Source: JAKEGN01 sp964465665
Lineage (GTDB): Bacteria > Pseudomonadota > Gammaproteobacteria > Steroidobacterales > Woeseiaceae
Length of the DNA: 6,775 bases
Direction: 5' to 3'
Assembly (NCBI GenBank): GCA_964465665.1
Contig: CAYXKM010000068.1
Span: forward strand, 1-6,775
Numbering within the stretch: position 1 is the stretch's first letter; each line of letters opens with the position of its first letter. The notes under the pieces were generated by a model. The model was not told the DNA's origin, did no database searches, and worked only from the letters and a program-made list of their open reading frames with translations. A program made the translations under genes and the position numbers. Below are positions 1-6,775 of the stretch, piece by piece.

Positions 1-902
1 AGAGACTGGCTGTCCAGTTTGCCCTCGCCGGTAAGGCAAAGATCGCAGTTTTCCACACGGGCGTCGAAATGCACGGCATCGAGTACGATATCGATTCCGC
101 CTTCGAGTCTTGCAGAAGCAAAAGCAAGGAGGCCCGCCGCAAGGCCGCCGGCAGCGCCACTGCGCGGGCCGGTCATGTCAATACCGAGATCGCGCCTGGC
201 GACCATTGCGAGATTGGCCAGGCCGCGATCAAGGGCAGCGATCTGCGACTCCGTCGCGCCTTTCTGAGCGGCGTACACCGACGCTGCACCGCGTACGCCG
301 CACAGGGGATTGTCGACATCGCAGCCAACGATGATTTCGGTGGCCGCGATGCGCGGATCGATGCCGCTGATGTCGATGGCGGCAATCGAAAAGAGGTCTT
401 CGCCGCCCATCGGTGCAGGAATGCTGGCCCCCTCGGCATTGGCGAATCGCACTCCGATGGCCTGCGCCATGCCGCAACCGCCATCGTTGCTGGCACTGCC
501 GCCCACTCCGATGATGATTCGCGGTGCTCCTGATCCGCAGGCCGCCAGCAGCAGCTCACCGACGCCGTAGGTGGTGGAGCGCATGACATTGCGCCGGGAG
601 GGTTCGATCAGCATAAGGCCGGCGGCGGACGCCATATCGAGGACGGCCAGCCGTGGATTGTCGCTCTGATGGAAATGCGCTATGACGGTCTCACCCAGTG
701 GTCCGCAGACCGGGATGGCATGCGGCCGCGCGGCAGTTGCCGCCGCCAGGACCGTGGCCGTGCCTTCGCCGCCGTCAGCGACAGGGCAGGTATCGATGAA
801 CGCCTGCGGAAACGCCCGTCGTATGCCGCGTTGCATGGCCGCCGCGACCCGACTTGCCGGCAGGCAGTCCTTGAAACTGTCGGGCGCGCAGAGGATTTTC
901 AC
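1..902 (-). CDS. Glycerate kinase, type I (GlxK/GckA family), C-terminus cut off by window edge
   Basis: This enzyme phosphorylates D-glycerate with ATP, feeding glyoxylate or hydroxypyruvate-derived carbon into glycolysis or serine metabolism in the cytosol. The frame is open from a GTG at 900-902 to the left edge, giving 300 residues; the family is usually about 370-390, so the last quarter is missing. Visible family motifs are VKILCAPDSFK at residues 1-11, PVADGGEGT near 40-48, the glycine-rich GVGGSASNDGGCGMA near 132-146, GCDVDNPLCG near 193-202, and CLTGEGKLDSQS at 289-300. GTG is chosen because it falls exactly where the family begins (M-K-I-x-x-A-P-D-S-F-K). No ATG lies nearby upstream, and I see no clear Shine-Dalgarno. 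It lies 74 bases downstream of the preceding gene and could be read through from it. The call is firm at family level; whether the product is 2- or 3-phosphoglycerate cannot be read here. Confidence 0.93.
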   Translation of the reverse strand, partial: MKILCAPDSFKDCLPASRVAAAMQRGIRRAFPQAFIDTCPVADGGEGTATVLAAATAARPHAIPVCGPLGETVIAHFHQSDNPRLAVLDMASAAGLMLIEPSRRNVMRSTTYGVGELLLAACGSGAPRIIIGVGGSASNDGGCGMAQAIGVRFANAEGASIPAPMGGEDLFSIAAIDISGIDPRIAATEIIVGCDVDNPLCGVRGAASVYAAQKGATESQIAALDRGLANLAMVARRDLGIDMTGPRSGAAGGLAAGLLAFASARLEGGIDIVLDAVHFDARVENCDLCLTGEGKLDSQS

Positions 903-976
903 GTGCGCAATGTGGCTGACCGCGGCCGGCTAGCGGCATCCCGGAGTCAGTTGCGGCACCTTGTTGCTGCTACGCG

Positions 977-1408
977 TCACAGCTCCGCCAGCAGGCGATC
1001 AACGACGGCATTGCCCTGACCGACCACTTCCTTCGAGATTGTGAGGCAAGGCTCGGAGCCGTGGGCTCCGCCGAGGGATTTTCGCAGGATACCGAGAAAC
1101 TTCGGCGCGGCAATCACCCCGAACTCGGTAATGTCACCGCTGTTCAACGCCGCCGTGATCTTCCCTGAAATCAATCGGGCGAAGACGACGGCACTCTGCT
1201 TTTTTGGGCCCGACTTTTCCTTCGCCATGGTATGCCGGCCCTTGCCGAAGCTGTCAAAACTGCGACCTCCGTGGTCGGTGATGATGTCATCGACTTTCTT
1301 CCTCGCGGTTTCATTGTGCAACTCGAACGATTTTCGGACCGGTGAATACTTCTTGTCCTGCTCGTAGAACTCGGCTGTCGCTTCGTCGGCCACGATGATC
1401 CAGCGCAT
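977..1408 (-). CDS. Host attachment protein / baeRF-like family protein
   Basis: A 143-residue soluble protein with no signal peptide or membrane segment. The pattern matches the family annotated as 'protein required for attachment to host cells', which has been linked to bacterial/archaeal eRF1-like (baeRF) domains. Supporting features are an N-terminal strand MRWIIVADEATAEFYE, a central F-D-S-F-G-K-G-R-H block (residues about 52-60) followed by a Lys-rich linker, and a C-terminal FGVIAAPKFLGILRKSL strand-helix (about 97-113). The family name is historical; an intracellular role, perhaps near ribosomes, is more plausible than adhesion, but that is inference. ATG at 1406-1408 is preferred over the TTG at 1415-1417, because GAGGA at 1418-1422 sits 9 bases before the ATG but directly against the TTG, and the ATG gives the usual N-terminus. 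The gene starts 5 bases after the lipoprotein stop, which suggests translational coupling. Confidence 0.8.
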   Translation of the reverse strand: MRWIIVADEATAEFYEQDKKYSPVRKSFELHNETARKKVDDIITDHGGRSFDSFGKGRHTMAKEKSGPKKQSAVVFARLISGKITAALNSGDITEFGVIAAPKFLGILRKSLGGAHGSEPCLTISKEVVGQGNAVVDRLLAEL

Positions 1409-1413
1409 AGTGT

Positions 1414-1959
1414 TCAATCCTCGACCGGATAGTCCGCAAACAGTGTCGTGAAAGCGTCGCGCATGGCGGATCGCGCGACGGTGTCATGCATATAGGACCC
1501 CATCTGGACATAGTGAGCACGCACCATGCTGCCGGACCAGATCAATTCACTGGTCACGGCGTCACGAAGTTCGATCTCCACTTCCGCCATGAATCGCGTT
1601 GCGCCGTCGGGCGACAGCGGTTCCGAGAATCCGTCCGGCGCTTTTTCGAGTGCTTCCATCGGCATCGGGTTGTGCACGTAGGTCATTTTCAACACGGCGT
1701 GGGCATCCGCCTCCGTGTACTCGATACCCTTGTCGTGCAGCGCAATGGCGGCCTCGTCCCGCAACATCGGTTTCAGGAAGTCCGGCATGTTCGAAAACTC
1801 GATGCGGAACGTCCGCAGCCCCGGCATGTGTGCTTTGCAGCAGTAATCGACGCTCGTAGAGATCGGCGGCAAGCTGCCGCAGCCGGCGAGCAGCGAAATG
1901 GCAATGAAGGCAGGCAGCGATCGCGCAATCGTCCACGAAAATACCAATGGCCTGCCCAA
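1414..1959 (-). CDS. Putative outer-membrane lipoprotein of unknown function
   Basis: From the TTG at 1957-1959 the product is 181 residues. It begins with a signal peptide (Arg at 3 and 13, hydrophobic LPAFIAISLLA) ending in a lipobox L-L-A-G-C with the acylated Cys at residue 27. Gly at +2 suggests outer-membrane sorting. The mature part has a Cys-Cys pair (S-V-D-Y-C-C-K), then an F-R-I-E-F strand, a helix with an 'ALHDKGIEY..ADAHAVLKMTY' pattern, a central E-V-E-I-E-L-R-D strand, S-E-L-I-W-S-G-S, and a terminal amphipathic helix. This order recalls periplasmic DUF4136-like lipoproteins, but I cannot confirm that. The frame extends to a GTG at 2016 (200 residues), which would give a 45-residue signal peptide and has no Shine-Dalgarno. 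The TTG has GGAG 8 bases upstream and a promoter candidate just before it. It lies between htpX and a baeRF-like gene. No function is assigned. Confidence 0.75.
   Translation of the reverse strand: MGRPLVFSWTIARSLPAFIAISLLAGCGSLPPISTSVDYCCKAHMPGLRTFRIEFSNMPDFLKPMLRDEAAIALHDKGIEYTEADAHAVLKMTYVHNPMPMEALEKAPDGFSEPLSPDGATRFMAEVEIELRDAVTSELIWSGSMVRAHYVQMGSYMHDTVARSAMRDAFTTLFADYPVED
1418..1422 (-). promoter_or_regulatory. Ribosome binding site of the host-attachment/baeRF-like gene
   Basis: GAGGA on the minus strand lies 9 bases before the ATG at 1408. The upstream gene's TGA (1414-1416) falls inside this spacer, so ribosomes finishing the lipoprotein would end on the start region. This spacing decides against the TTG at 1417. 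Confidence 0.6.
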
Positions 1960-1967
1960 ATCGACTG

Positions 1968-1971
1968 CTCC
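1968..1971 (-). promoter_or_regulatory. Ribosome binding site supporting the TTG start of the lipoprotein gene
   Basis: GGAG on the minus strand sits 8 bases before the TTG at 1957-1959. The longer GTG start at 2016 has no comparable site, and a second TTG four codons downstream has only a tightly spaced GGCAGG. Confidence 0.5.
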
Positions 1972-1990
1972 AAACGGGATTGCTGAGTGA

Positions 1991-1999
1991 ATTCTAGCA
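1991..1999 (-). promoter_or_regulatory. Candidate extended -10 promoter for the lipoprotein / baeRF-like pair
   Basis: The minus strand reads TGCTAGAAT, an extended -10 (TGN plus TAGAAT, 5 of 6 to TATAAT). No good -35 lies 15-18 bases upstream, as is common for extended -10 promoters. Initiation would fall near 1984, giving an untranslated leader of about 25 bases that holds GGAG before the TTG start at 1959. If used, transcripts from here would exclude the GTG at 2016. Confidence 0.4.
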
Positions 2000-2075
2000 G
2001 GCTGCAGCGCTTGCACCTATGCGCAATTTCTGGTGCTGGCAGGTAAAAACCCTTATTGCATCCGGGGCAGAGACT

Positions 2076-2963
2076 TCAGTTCAGTGCCTGCAAGGCCGAG
2101 ATTCTCTCGGCAATCGGCGGATGGCTGAGGAACAGCCGGGTCAGCCCGCTGCCGGCGCGCTTGCCGGATATGCCGAACGCCTGCAGCGCTTGCGGAAGCG
2201 CGGCGGGCTGGCTGCGATCGAGCCGGGCCAGCGCATTGATCATCGGCTGCTTGCCGACCAGGCTCGCGGAGCCTGCGTCCGCGCGAAACTCGCGATGGCG
2301 AGAGACCCACATGACGATGATGCTGGCAAGTATGCCGAGCAACACTTGTGCGACCAATACAGAGAGGAAGTAGCCGATACCATAGCCTCGGTCGTTCTTC
2401 AGTACTACGCGGTCAATGATGTGACCGACAATGCGCGAGAGGAAGATCACAAAGGTATTCACGACGCCCTGGATCAGTGTCAACGTAACCATGTCGCCAT
2501 TGGCGACGTGCGAGATTTCGTGTGCCAGGACGGCTTCCACTTCATCCTGTTTCATGCCGCGCAGGAGTCCGCTGCTCACTGCGACCAGCGCGTTGTTGCG
2601 CCTTGCGCCTGTCGCAAATGCGTTCATGTCGGGAGCGTCGTAGACGGCTACTTCGGGCACGTCGATGCCGGCATTCTGCGCCAGACGCTGTACCGTGTTG
2701 AGCAGCCAGGATTCGGTGCTGTCCGCAGGGTTTGTGATGACACGGGCGCCGGTCGCGCGCTTGGCCATCCACTTGGACAAGGCAAGCGAAATAAACGAAC
2801 CGCCGAATCCAATGACGGCGGACATGATCAGGAGTGCCTCGTAATTCAGGCCTGTGCCAGCCTCGTCGAGGATCCGGTCGACGCCAAGCAGGCGCAGCAC
2901 GATGCTGAGAACCAGGATGACTGCCAGGTTCGTGGCGAGGAAAAGGGCAATGCGCTTCAACAT
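2076..2963 (-). CDS. htpX: Protease HtpX, membrane-bound zinc metalloprotease (M48B)
   Basis: HtpX is an inner-membrane zinc endopeptidase that cleaves misfolded or unassembled membrane proteins, working alongside FtsH in quality control. The product is 295 residues, close to the 293 of E. coli. Two N-terminal membrane segments lie at about residues 4-25 and 42-62. The catalytic HEISH motif is at 148-152 (two zinc-binding His and the catalytic Glu149). Two further hydrophobic segments lie at about 157-180 and 196-220. The third zinc ligand is Glu225 in R-E-F-R-A-D, and the C-terminus carries the usual [11 protein letters not shown] block. ATG at 2961-2963 has GGAG 7 bases upstream. It is divergent from ttcA, and the lipoprotein gene follows on the same strand. 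A sigma-32-like promoter lies about 30-60 bases upstream, fitting the heat-shock control known for htpX in E. coli. All key residues are intact. Confidence 0.97.
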   Translation of the reverse strand: MLKRIALFLATNLAVILVLSIVLRLLGVDRILDEAGTGLNYEALLIMSAVIGFGGSFISLALSKWMAKRATGARVITNPADSTESWLLNTVQRLAQNAGIDVPEVAVYDAPDMNAFATGARRNNALVAVSSGLLRGMKQDEVEAVLAHEISHVANGDMVTLTLIQGVVNTFVIFLSRIVGHIIDRVVLKNDRGYGIGYFLSVLVAQVLLGILASIIVMWVSRHREFRADAGSASLVGKQPMINALARLDRSQPAALPQALQAFGISGKRAGSGLTRLFLSHPPIAERISALQALN

Positions 2964-2970
2964 TCGTTGA

Positions 2971-2974
2971 CTCC
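2971..2974 (-). promoter_or_regulatory. Ribosome binding site of htpX
   Basis: GGAG on the minus strand lies 7 bases before the htpX ATG and supports that start. Confidence 0.6.
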
Positions 2975-2999
2975 GTCAGGACTTAGAGGCCAGCGGACG

Positions 3000-3028
3000 A
3001 TCTTGGGCCATAAACCGCGTGTTTCAAG
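3000..3028 (-). promoter_or_regulatory. Candidate sigma-32 (heat-shock) promoter of htpX
   Basis: On the minus strand CTTGAAA (3022-3028) matches the -35 of RpoH promoters exactly. A 14-base spacer follows, then CCCAAGAT (3000-3007), which agrees with CCCCATnT at 5 of 7 fixed positions. Transcription would begin near 2993, leaving a leader of about 30 bases with the GGAG site before the ATG. The same -35 read as sigma-70 (TTGAAA) has only poor -10 partners (CAAGAT at 16 bases). htpX is a known heat-shock gene in E. coli, so motif and gene agree. Confidence 0.5.
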
Positions 3029-3116
3029 GGTATTCTACAGCCGATGCGCCCCCGGGGTTCGGGTCCTGTGCCCGCCTCTGGATATGCGCTTCAGTGCCCC
3101 TGTACCATTCACCCCC

Positions 3117-3992
3117 ATGAAAACAGACCAACTGAACAGATTGCAGAAACGGCTGCGCCGCAAGACCGGCGAAGCGATCTCCGATTATCACATGATAGAC
3201 GATGGCGATCGCATCATGGTCTGCCTGTCCGGCGGCAAGGATTCCTATACCTTGCTGGACATGCTGCTTGGATTGCAGCGCAGCGCGCCGGTGCGTTTCG
3301 AGCTTGTCGCGGTCAACCTGGACCAGAAGCAACCGGGCTTTCCCGAGCACGTGTTGCCCGAGTACCTCGACAAGCTCGGAGTCGAATACCGGATAGTGAC
3401 GGAAGATACCTACAGCGTTGTCATGGACAAGATCAAGCCGGGCAAGACCCTGTGTTCGCTGTGTTCGCGACTGAGACGCGGCATACTGTACCGGACCGCA
3501 GGGGAGCTTGGCGCCAGCAAGATTGCGCTCGGGCATCACATGGACGACCTGGTCGAAACCCTGTTCCTTAACATGTTTCACGGTTCGCGCCTGAAAACCA
3601 TGCCGCCGAAACTCGTCAGCGACGACCGCCGCAATATCGTGATTCGTCCTCTCGTGTATTGCCGCGAAAAGGATATCGCACGGTTCGCGCGTGCCCGCGG
3701 TTATCCGATCATCCCTTGCAACCTTTGCGGGTCGCAAGCCAACCTGCAGCGCGTGCAGATCAAGAAGATGCTCTCCGAATGGGAAAAGCAGTCCCCTAAC
3801 CGGGTCGTCAGTATTTTCAAGTCGATGCAGCGTGTCACGCGCAGTCACATGCTGGATACGCGGTTATACGACTTCGCGTCGATGACGCTGGAATCCGCTG
3901 CCGATCTCGAGGAACTCGATCTGGCTTTCGATCCGCTGCCAGGCCTCAAGCCGAACGTCCTGTTGAATGCCGAACCGGAACCGGCGCATTAA
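3117..3992 (+). CDS. ttcA: tRNA 2-thiocytidine(32) synthetase TtcA
   Basis: TtcA makes 2-thiocytidine at position 32 of several tRNAs, using ATP, an iron-sulfur cluster and a sulfur donor in the cytosol. The 291-residue product has the PP-loop C-L-S-G-G-K-D-S (SGGKDS at 38-43), which binds ATP and adenylates the base. It also has the Cys pair C113-S-L-C116 followed by S-R-L-R-R-G, and Cys201/Cys204 in I-P-C-N-L-C-G-S-Q; these supply the cluster ligands. [16 protein letters not shown] (about 63-78) and I-V-I-R-P-L (174-179) are near identical to E. coli TtcA. The frame is open far upstream, across the antisense strand of htpX, but homology begins only at [16 protein letters not shown] at 3117 is therefore chosen; an ATG at 3084 adding 11 residues is possible. 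Neither has a good Shine-Dalgarno. No convincing promoter is visible; TATTCT at 3031-3036 is only a weak -10. Its stop overlaps that of glgX. Confidence 0.96.
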   Translation: MKTDQLNRLQKRLRRKTGEAISDYHMIDDGDRIMVCLSGGKDSYTLLDMLLGLQRSAPVRFELVAVNLDQKQPGFPEHVLPEYLDKLGVEYRIVTEDTYSVVMDKIKPGKTLCSLCSRLRRGILYRTAGELGASKIALGHHMDDLVETLFLNMFHGSRLKTMPPKLVSDDRRNIVIRPLVYCREKDIARFARARGYPIIPCNLCGSQANLQRVQIKKMLSEWEKQSPNRVVSIFKSMQRVTRSHMLDTRLYDFASMTLESAADLEELDLAFDPLPGLKPNVLLNAEPEPAH

Positions 3993-6112
3993 CCGCCGCG
4001 TCGGGTGACCCGAGGTTTGAGAACGGCACAGCTGATTGACGTGGCAGGTACCGGCCACAGTCCAGACGGCATTTGAACAGGCGGCTTTTCGGCACTGCCT
4101 GTCGCAACTTGCCAGTCGTAGCCATAGTCAGGACTCGGCAGGCGGAAATCGCGCGATGCAGCGGACCTGTTGATCAGCAGCGCGATCGCCGCGATCGCCG
4201 CGCCGGGCTCGTGCGCTGACAACAACAGGATCAGCGCCGTGCAATTCGGCCAGTCTGCATCCCGCATCGGCTCGCCGTCCGGGCGACGCCACTCGATGTC
4301 CTTCCAGCCGTCGCCGCTGCGGACGTGGCCGTGCAGGTACCCGTCCTGCCGCAGCAACGAGGTGTCGTTGCGCAGTAAGATGAATTCTCGAACACGTCGG
4401 TGAAATTCCGGATCCTTCCCGAGGCTGGACCAGTCGAGCCAGCCTGTCGTATTGTCCTGCGCGTAGGCGTTGTTGTTGCCTTGCTGGGAGTTACCGAACT
4501 CATCGCCCGCCAGCAGCATCGGCACGCCCTGGGAGAACACCAGTGAAGCGAGGAAATTGAGCCGCTGGCGCCGGCGAAGCGCGACGATTTCGGCGTCATC
4601 CGATGCTCCCTCGACGCCGTAGTTGCAGCTGAAATTCTCTGCGTGGCCGTCGCGATTGCCCTCACCGTTGGCTTCGTTGTGCCGATGTTCGTAACTCACC
4701 AGATCGGCAAGCGTGAATCCGTCATGTGTGGTGACGAAGTTGACGCTGGCAAGAGGCCCACGGCCGCTGGATTCGAAAATGTCGGCGGATCCGTGAATGC
4801 GCTTCGCGAACTCGGAGGCCTCGCCGGCGTCGCCGCGCCAGAAACGCCGCGCGGAGTCGCGATAGCGGTCGTTCCATTCGCTGAACCGTGCGGAAAAACG
4901 GCCGAGCTGGTAGCCTCCCGGGCCGATGTCCCAGGGTTCCGCGATGAGTTTGACCTTGGCTAAAACACTATCACTTTCAACGCATTGCAACAGCACATGC
5001 TGGCCGCTGTAGCCTTCGGCAGTGCGGCCGAGCACGGTTGCAAGGTCGAAACGAAAACCGTCGATGCCCATCTCGGTCGCCCAGTATCGCAAGCACTGTA
5101 CGACAAGTTCGCGGACGCGCGGATGATCGACATTCAAAGTATTGCCGCATCCGGTGTCGTTGACGTACTCACCGGGATTGCCGGGCACGGTCCGGTAATA
5201 GCATAGGTTGTCGATGCCACGAAAGGTAACGGTCGGCCCGAAGGTATCGCTCTCCGCGGTGTGATTGAACGCAACATCCAGAATCACTTCGAGACCGGCG
5301 TCATGAATCGCGTTCACCATGTCGCGAAATTCATCGATGGGCCGGCCGCGGCAATAACGCCCGGCCGGCGTGAAAAAATTTACGCTGTTGTAACCCCAGT
5401 AATTCCGCAAGCCACGCGAGACCAATTGTTCCTCGTCGATGAACTCCTGCACCGGCAAGAGTTCGATACTTGAGATCCCGAGCGACTTCAGGTACGCGAG
5501 GACCGAGGCATGCCTCATGCCACGAAACGTGCCACGGTCCAGCTCGGGCACTTCGGGATGGCGCATGGTGTAGCCGCGTACGTTGGCTTCATAAAGGATG
5601 GTCTGCGACCATGGGGTTTGCGGCCCGGTTCGTAGCCGAGCCTGACCCGGCGCAGTCACCACGCCTTTTGGCACGAACGGGGCACTGTCGCGGTCATTCC
5701 GCACGAATTCGTCGCCACGTCTCGTGAAGTCGAACACGGGCGGAGACCAGGCAAAGTTGCCATCGAGCGCTTTTGTGTATGGGTCGATCAGCAGTTTGCA
5801 GGAGTTGAACCGCAGCCCCTGGTCCCGGGCATATCGGCCGTGTACACGGTACCCGTAGCGCTGTCCCGGCTGGCAGCGGGGCAGGTAGCCATGCCAGATG
5901 CCGTCCGTGACATCACCTAGCTCGATGTTGTCGTACTCGCGGCCATCGCCGTCGAACAGGCACAACACGACCGACTCGGCACGTTCGGAAAAGATGGCGA
6001 AGTTGACGCCTTCGCCATCGAAGGTTGCGCCCAGGGTATCGGTGTGACCGCTTGTCATACGGTCGCTGATTTTCCGTCCCGGAGATTTCGGCCGTCTTTT
6101 TTTTCCGGTCAT
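3989..6112 (-). CDS. glgX: Glycogen debranching enzyme GlgX (GH13, isoamylase type)
   Basis: GlgX hydrolyses alpha-1,6 branch points of phosphorylase-limit dextrin in the cytosol. The product is 707 residues, longer than the 657 of E. coli. A basic N-terminal tail ([11 protein letters not shown], residues 4-14) precedes a carbohydrate-binding beta-sandwich (about 27-115, with G-V-N-F-A-I-F-S and W-H-G-Y-L-P). A GH13 barrel runs from about 165 to 580, followed by a C-terminal beta domain. Catalytic motifs are intact: V-I-L-D-V-A-F-N-H (276-284), D-G-F-R-F-D with nucleophile Asp356, A-E-P-W-D with acid/base Glu392, and T-T-H-D-G with Asp464. GlgX signatures include N-Y-W-G-Y-N and [15 protein letters not shown] at 6110-6112 overlaps the glgP stop as ATGA. 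An alternative ATG at 6056-6058 (residue 19) would give an E. coli-like N-terminus without the basic tail. The 3' end shares TTAA with ttcA. Confidence 0.95.
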   Translation of the reverse strand: MTGKKRRPKSPGRKISDRMTSGHTDTLGATFDGEGVNFAIFSERAESVVLCLFDGDGREYDNIELGDVTDGIWHGYLPRCQPGQRYGYRVHGRYARDQGLRFNSCKLLIDPYTKALDGNFAWSPPVFDFTRRGDEFVRNDRDSAPFVPKGVVTAPGQARLRTGPQTPWSQTILYEANVRGYTMRHPEVPELDRGTFRGMRHASVLAYLKSLGISSIELLPVQEFIDEEQLVSRGLRNYWGYNSVNFFTPAGRYCRGRPIDEFRDMVNAIHDAGLEVILDVAFNHTAESDTFGPTVTFRGIDNLCYYRTVPGNPGEYVNDTGCGNTLNVDHPRVRELVVQCLRYWATEMGIDGFRFDLATVLGRTAEGYSGQHVLLQCVESDSVLAKVKLIAEPWDIGPGGYQLGRFSARFSEWNDRYRDSARRFWRGDAGEASEFAKRIHGSADIFESSGRGPLASVNFVTTHDGFTLADLVSYEHRHNEANGEGNRDGHAENFSCNYGVEGASDDAEIVALRRRQRLNFLASLVFSQGVPMLLAGDEFGNSQQGNNNAYAQDNTTGWLDWSSLGKDPEFHRRVREFILLRNDTSLLRQDGYLHGHVRSGDGWKDIEWRRPDGEPMRDADWPNCTALILLLSAHEPGAAIAAIALLINRSAASRDFRLPSPDYGYDWQVATGSAEKPPVQMPSGLWPVPATSISCAVLKPRVTRRGG

Positions 6113-6775
6113 TTGCCGTTGAGTTCGATTTTCTTCAGGCGCCAGATATCGTCGTTGTAATCACGGATGGTCCGGTCGGTCGAGAATCGGCCGGATGCGG
6201 CGGTGTTCCGTATGCTCATCTCCGTCCACCGGTCGACATCCGTGTACCGCGCCTCCGCGGCGCGGTGCGCGTCGACGAACGCCCGGAAATCGGCGGCTGT
6301 CATCCACGGGTCCGACGGTTGCTGCAGCGATTGGATGACGCCATCCAGAATGCCAGGTTCCGCAGGATTGAAATGCCCTTTTTCCAGCAGCTTCATAACG
6401 CTCTTGAAGTCCGGATCCGCGTCGATAATGGCCCGCGGATCGTAGTGCCCATGCAATTCCTGAATCTGCTCGACCGTCAGTCCGAAAAGGAAGAAGTTGT
6501 CAAAACCGACCGCCTCGAGTATTTCAACATTCGCACCATCGAGCGTACCGATGGTTATTGCTCCGTTCATCATGAACTTCATGTTTCCGGTGCCGGACGC
6601 TTCCTTGCCGGCGGTTGAAATCTGCGCCGACAGGTCGGCTGCCGGGCAAATAAGTTCCATGGCCGAAACATTGTAGTCGGGGAAAAACACGAGCCGCAGC
6701 CGATTCTCCGTTACGGGGTCGGCGTTGATTACCCGGGCCACGTAATTGATGCAGCGGATGATGTCTTTCGCCATG
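6109..6775 (-). CDS. glgP: Glycogen/starch/alpha-glucan phosphorylase, C-terminal part (5' end outside window)
   Basis: The enzyme releases glucose-1-phosphate from the ends of glycogen chains using pyridoxal phosphate. Only the last 222 or so residues of an enzyme usually near 820 are present, so about 600 residues lie beyond the right edge. The ATG at 6772-6774 is an internal methionine, not the start: the product begins mid-domain with A-K-D-I-I-R-C-I-N. Clear family blocks are V-F-F-P-D-Y-N-V-S (about 29-37), P-A-A-D-L-S-A-Q-I-S-T-A-G-K-E-A-S-G-T-G-N-M-K, whose last Lys (about 66) carries the pyridoxal phosphate, and I-G-T-L-D-G-A-N-V-E-I. The C-terminus has the usual F-S-T-D-R-T-I-R-D-Y ... 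I-W block. It overlaps glgX by four bases and is probably co-transcribed with it. GlgP and MalP subtypes are not separable from this fragment alone; the neighbour glgX favours the glycogen enzyme. Confidence 0.95.
   Translation of the reverse strand, partial: MAKDIIRCINYVARVINADPVTENRLRLVFFPDYNVSAMELICPAADLSAQISTAGKEASGTGNMKFMMNGAITIGTLDGANVEILEAVGFDNFFLFGLTVEQIQELHGHYDPRAIIDADPDFKSVMKLLEKGHFNPAEPGILDGVIQSLQQPSDPWMTAADFRAFVDAHRAAEARYTDVDRWTEMSIRNTAASGRFSTDRTIRDYNDDIWRLKKIELNGK

Larger units (their letters stand above)
2964..3116. other. Divergent htpX-ttcA intergenic region
   Basis: These 153 bases hold the htpX Shine-Dalgarno and the sigma-32-like promoter in the htpX-proximal half. The ttcA-proximal half is G+C rich with a short possible stem, CGGG/CCCG, near 3059-3073. 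I see no clear ttcA promoter beyond a weak TATTCT at 3031-3036, which would lie just beside the htpX -35. Confidence 0.6.

Noticed and set aside
173..589. Minus-strand frame and several plus-strand frames over the glycerate kinase region
   Set aside because: The GTG-started minus frame encodes unmistakable glycerate kinase motifs; the others have low-complexity Arg/Ala/Ser-rich products typical of wrong frames.
903..976. Gap between the baeRF-like gene and glycerate kinase examined for a terminator or promoter
   Set aside because: Only short imperfect G+C repeats are present (CCGC...GCGG); there is no U-tract and no recognisable -10/-35 pair.
3003..3036. TTGGGC and TATTCT as a sigma-70 promoter for ttcA
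   Set aside because: The spacing is 22 bases, too long, and both boxes are weak.
2019..3116. Open plus-strand frame running antisense through all of htpX and in frame into ttcA, suggesting a 657-residue fusion protein
   Set aside because: The first 366 codons are the mirror of a clearly real htpX, resemble no protein, and TtcA homology begins only at 3117. High G+C commonly leaves such antisense frames open.
3024..3848. 274-codon minus-strand frame opposite ttcA
   Set aside because: It is a shadow of the well-conserved ttcA, with no recognisable motifs or RBS.
4001..4013. Hairpin TCGGG-TGA-CCCGA shortly after the ttcA stop, as a possible terminator
   Set aside because: The stem is only 5 base pairs, there is no U-tract after it, and it lies inside glgX coding sequence.
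6097..6104. T8 run on the plus strand as a terminator tail
   Set aside because: No plus-strand gene ends near it and no strong stem precedes it; it is coding sequence of glgX on the other strand.

Overview
The window is about 60% G+C, densely coding, and looks like chromosomal DNA of a gammaproteobacterium. The main pointers are a TtcA-type tRNA thiolation enzyme very close to the E. coli form ([31 protein letters not shown]), a short 295-residue HtpX, and a glgP-glgX glycogen pair. The species cannot be named from this sequence alone. There are seven protein-coding genes, six on the minus strand and one (ttcA) on the plus strand. I see no tRNA, rRNA, CRISPR array, insertion sequence or phage gene, and no stretch over 300 bases without a gene.

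Left part (1-2963, all minus strand, read right to left): htpX, a membrane zinc protease, comes first. A small putative lipoprotein gene follows, then a gene for a 'host attachment'/baeRF-like protein only 5 bases after the lipoprotein stop. Last is a type I glycerate kinase that starts on GTG and runs off the left edge. htpX has a good heat-shock (sigma-32) style promoter candidate and a Shine-Dalgarno site. The lipoprotein gene has its own extended -10 candidate, which argues for an internal TTG start over the longest reading frame.

Middle (2964-3116): a 153-base divergent intergenic region separates htpX and ttcA.

Right part (3117-6775): ttcA (plus) and glgX (minus) converge and share the four bases TTAA as their two stop codons. 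glgP, cut by the right edge, lies upstream of glgX and overlaps it by four bases (ATGA), so the two form a translationally coupled glycogen-breakdown unit. GlgP phosphorolyses glycogen branches down to limit dextrin, and GlgX removes the short branches left behind.

I do not see a clearly new biological system. The window is mostly core housekeeping genes. The points most worth a second look are the sigma-32-like htpX promoter, the uncharacterised lipoprotein coupled to a baeRF/host-attachment gene beside htpX, and the basic, A8-containing N-terminal extension of GlgX.
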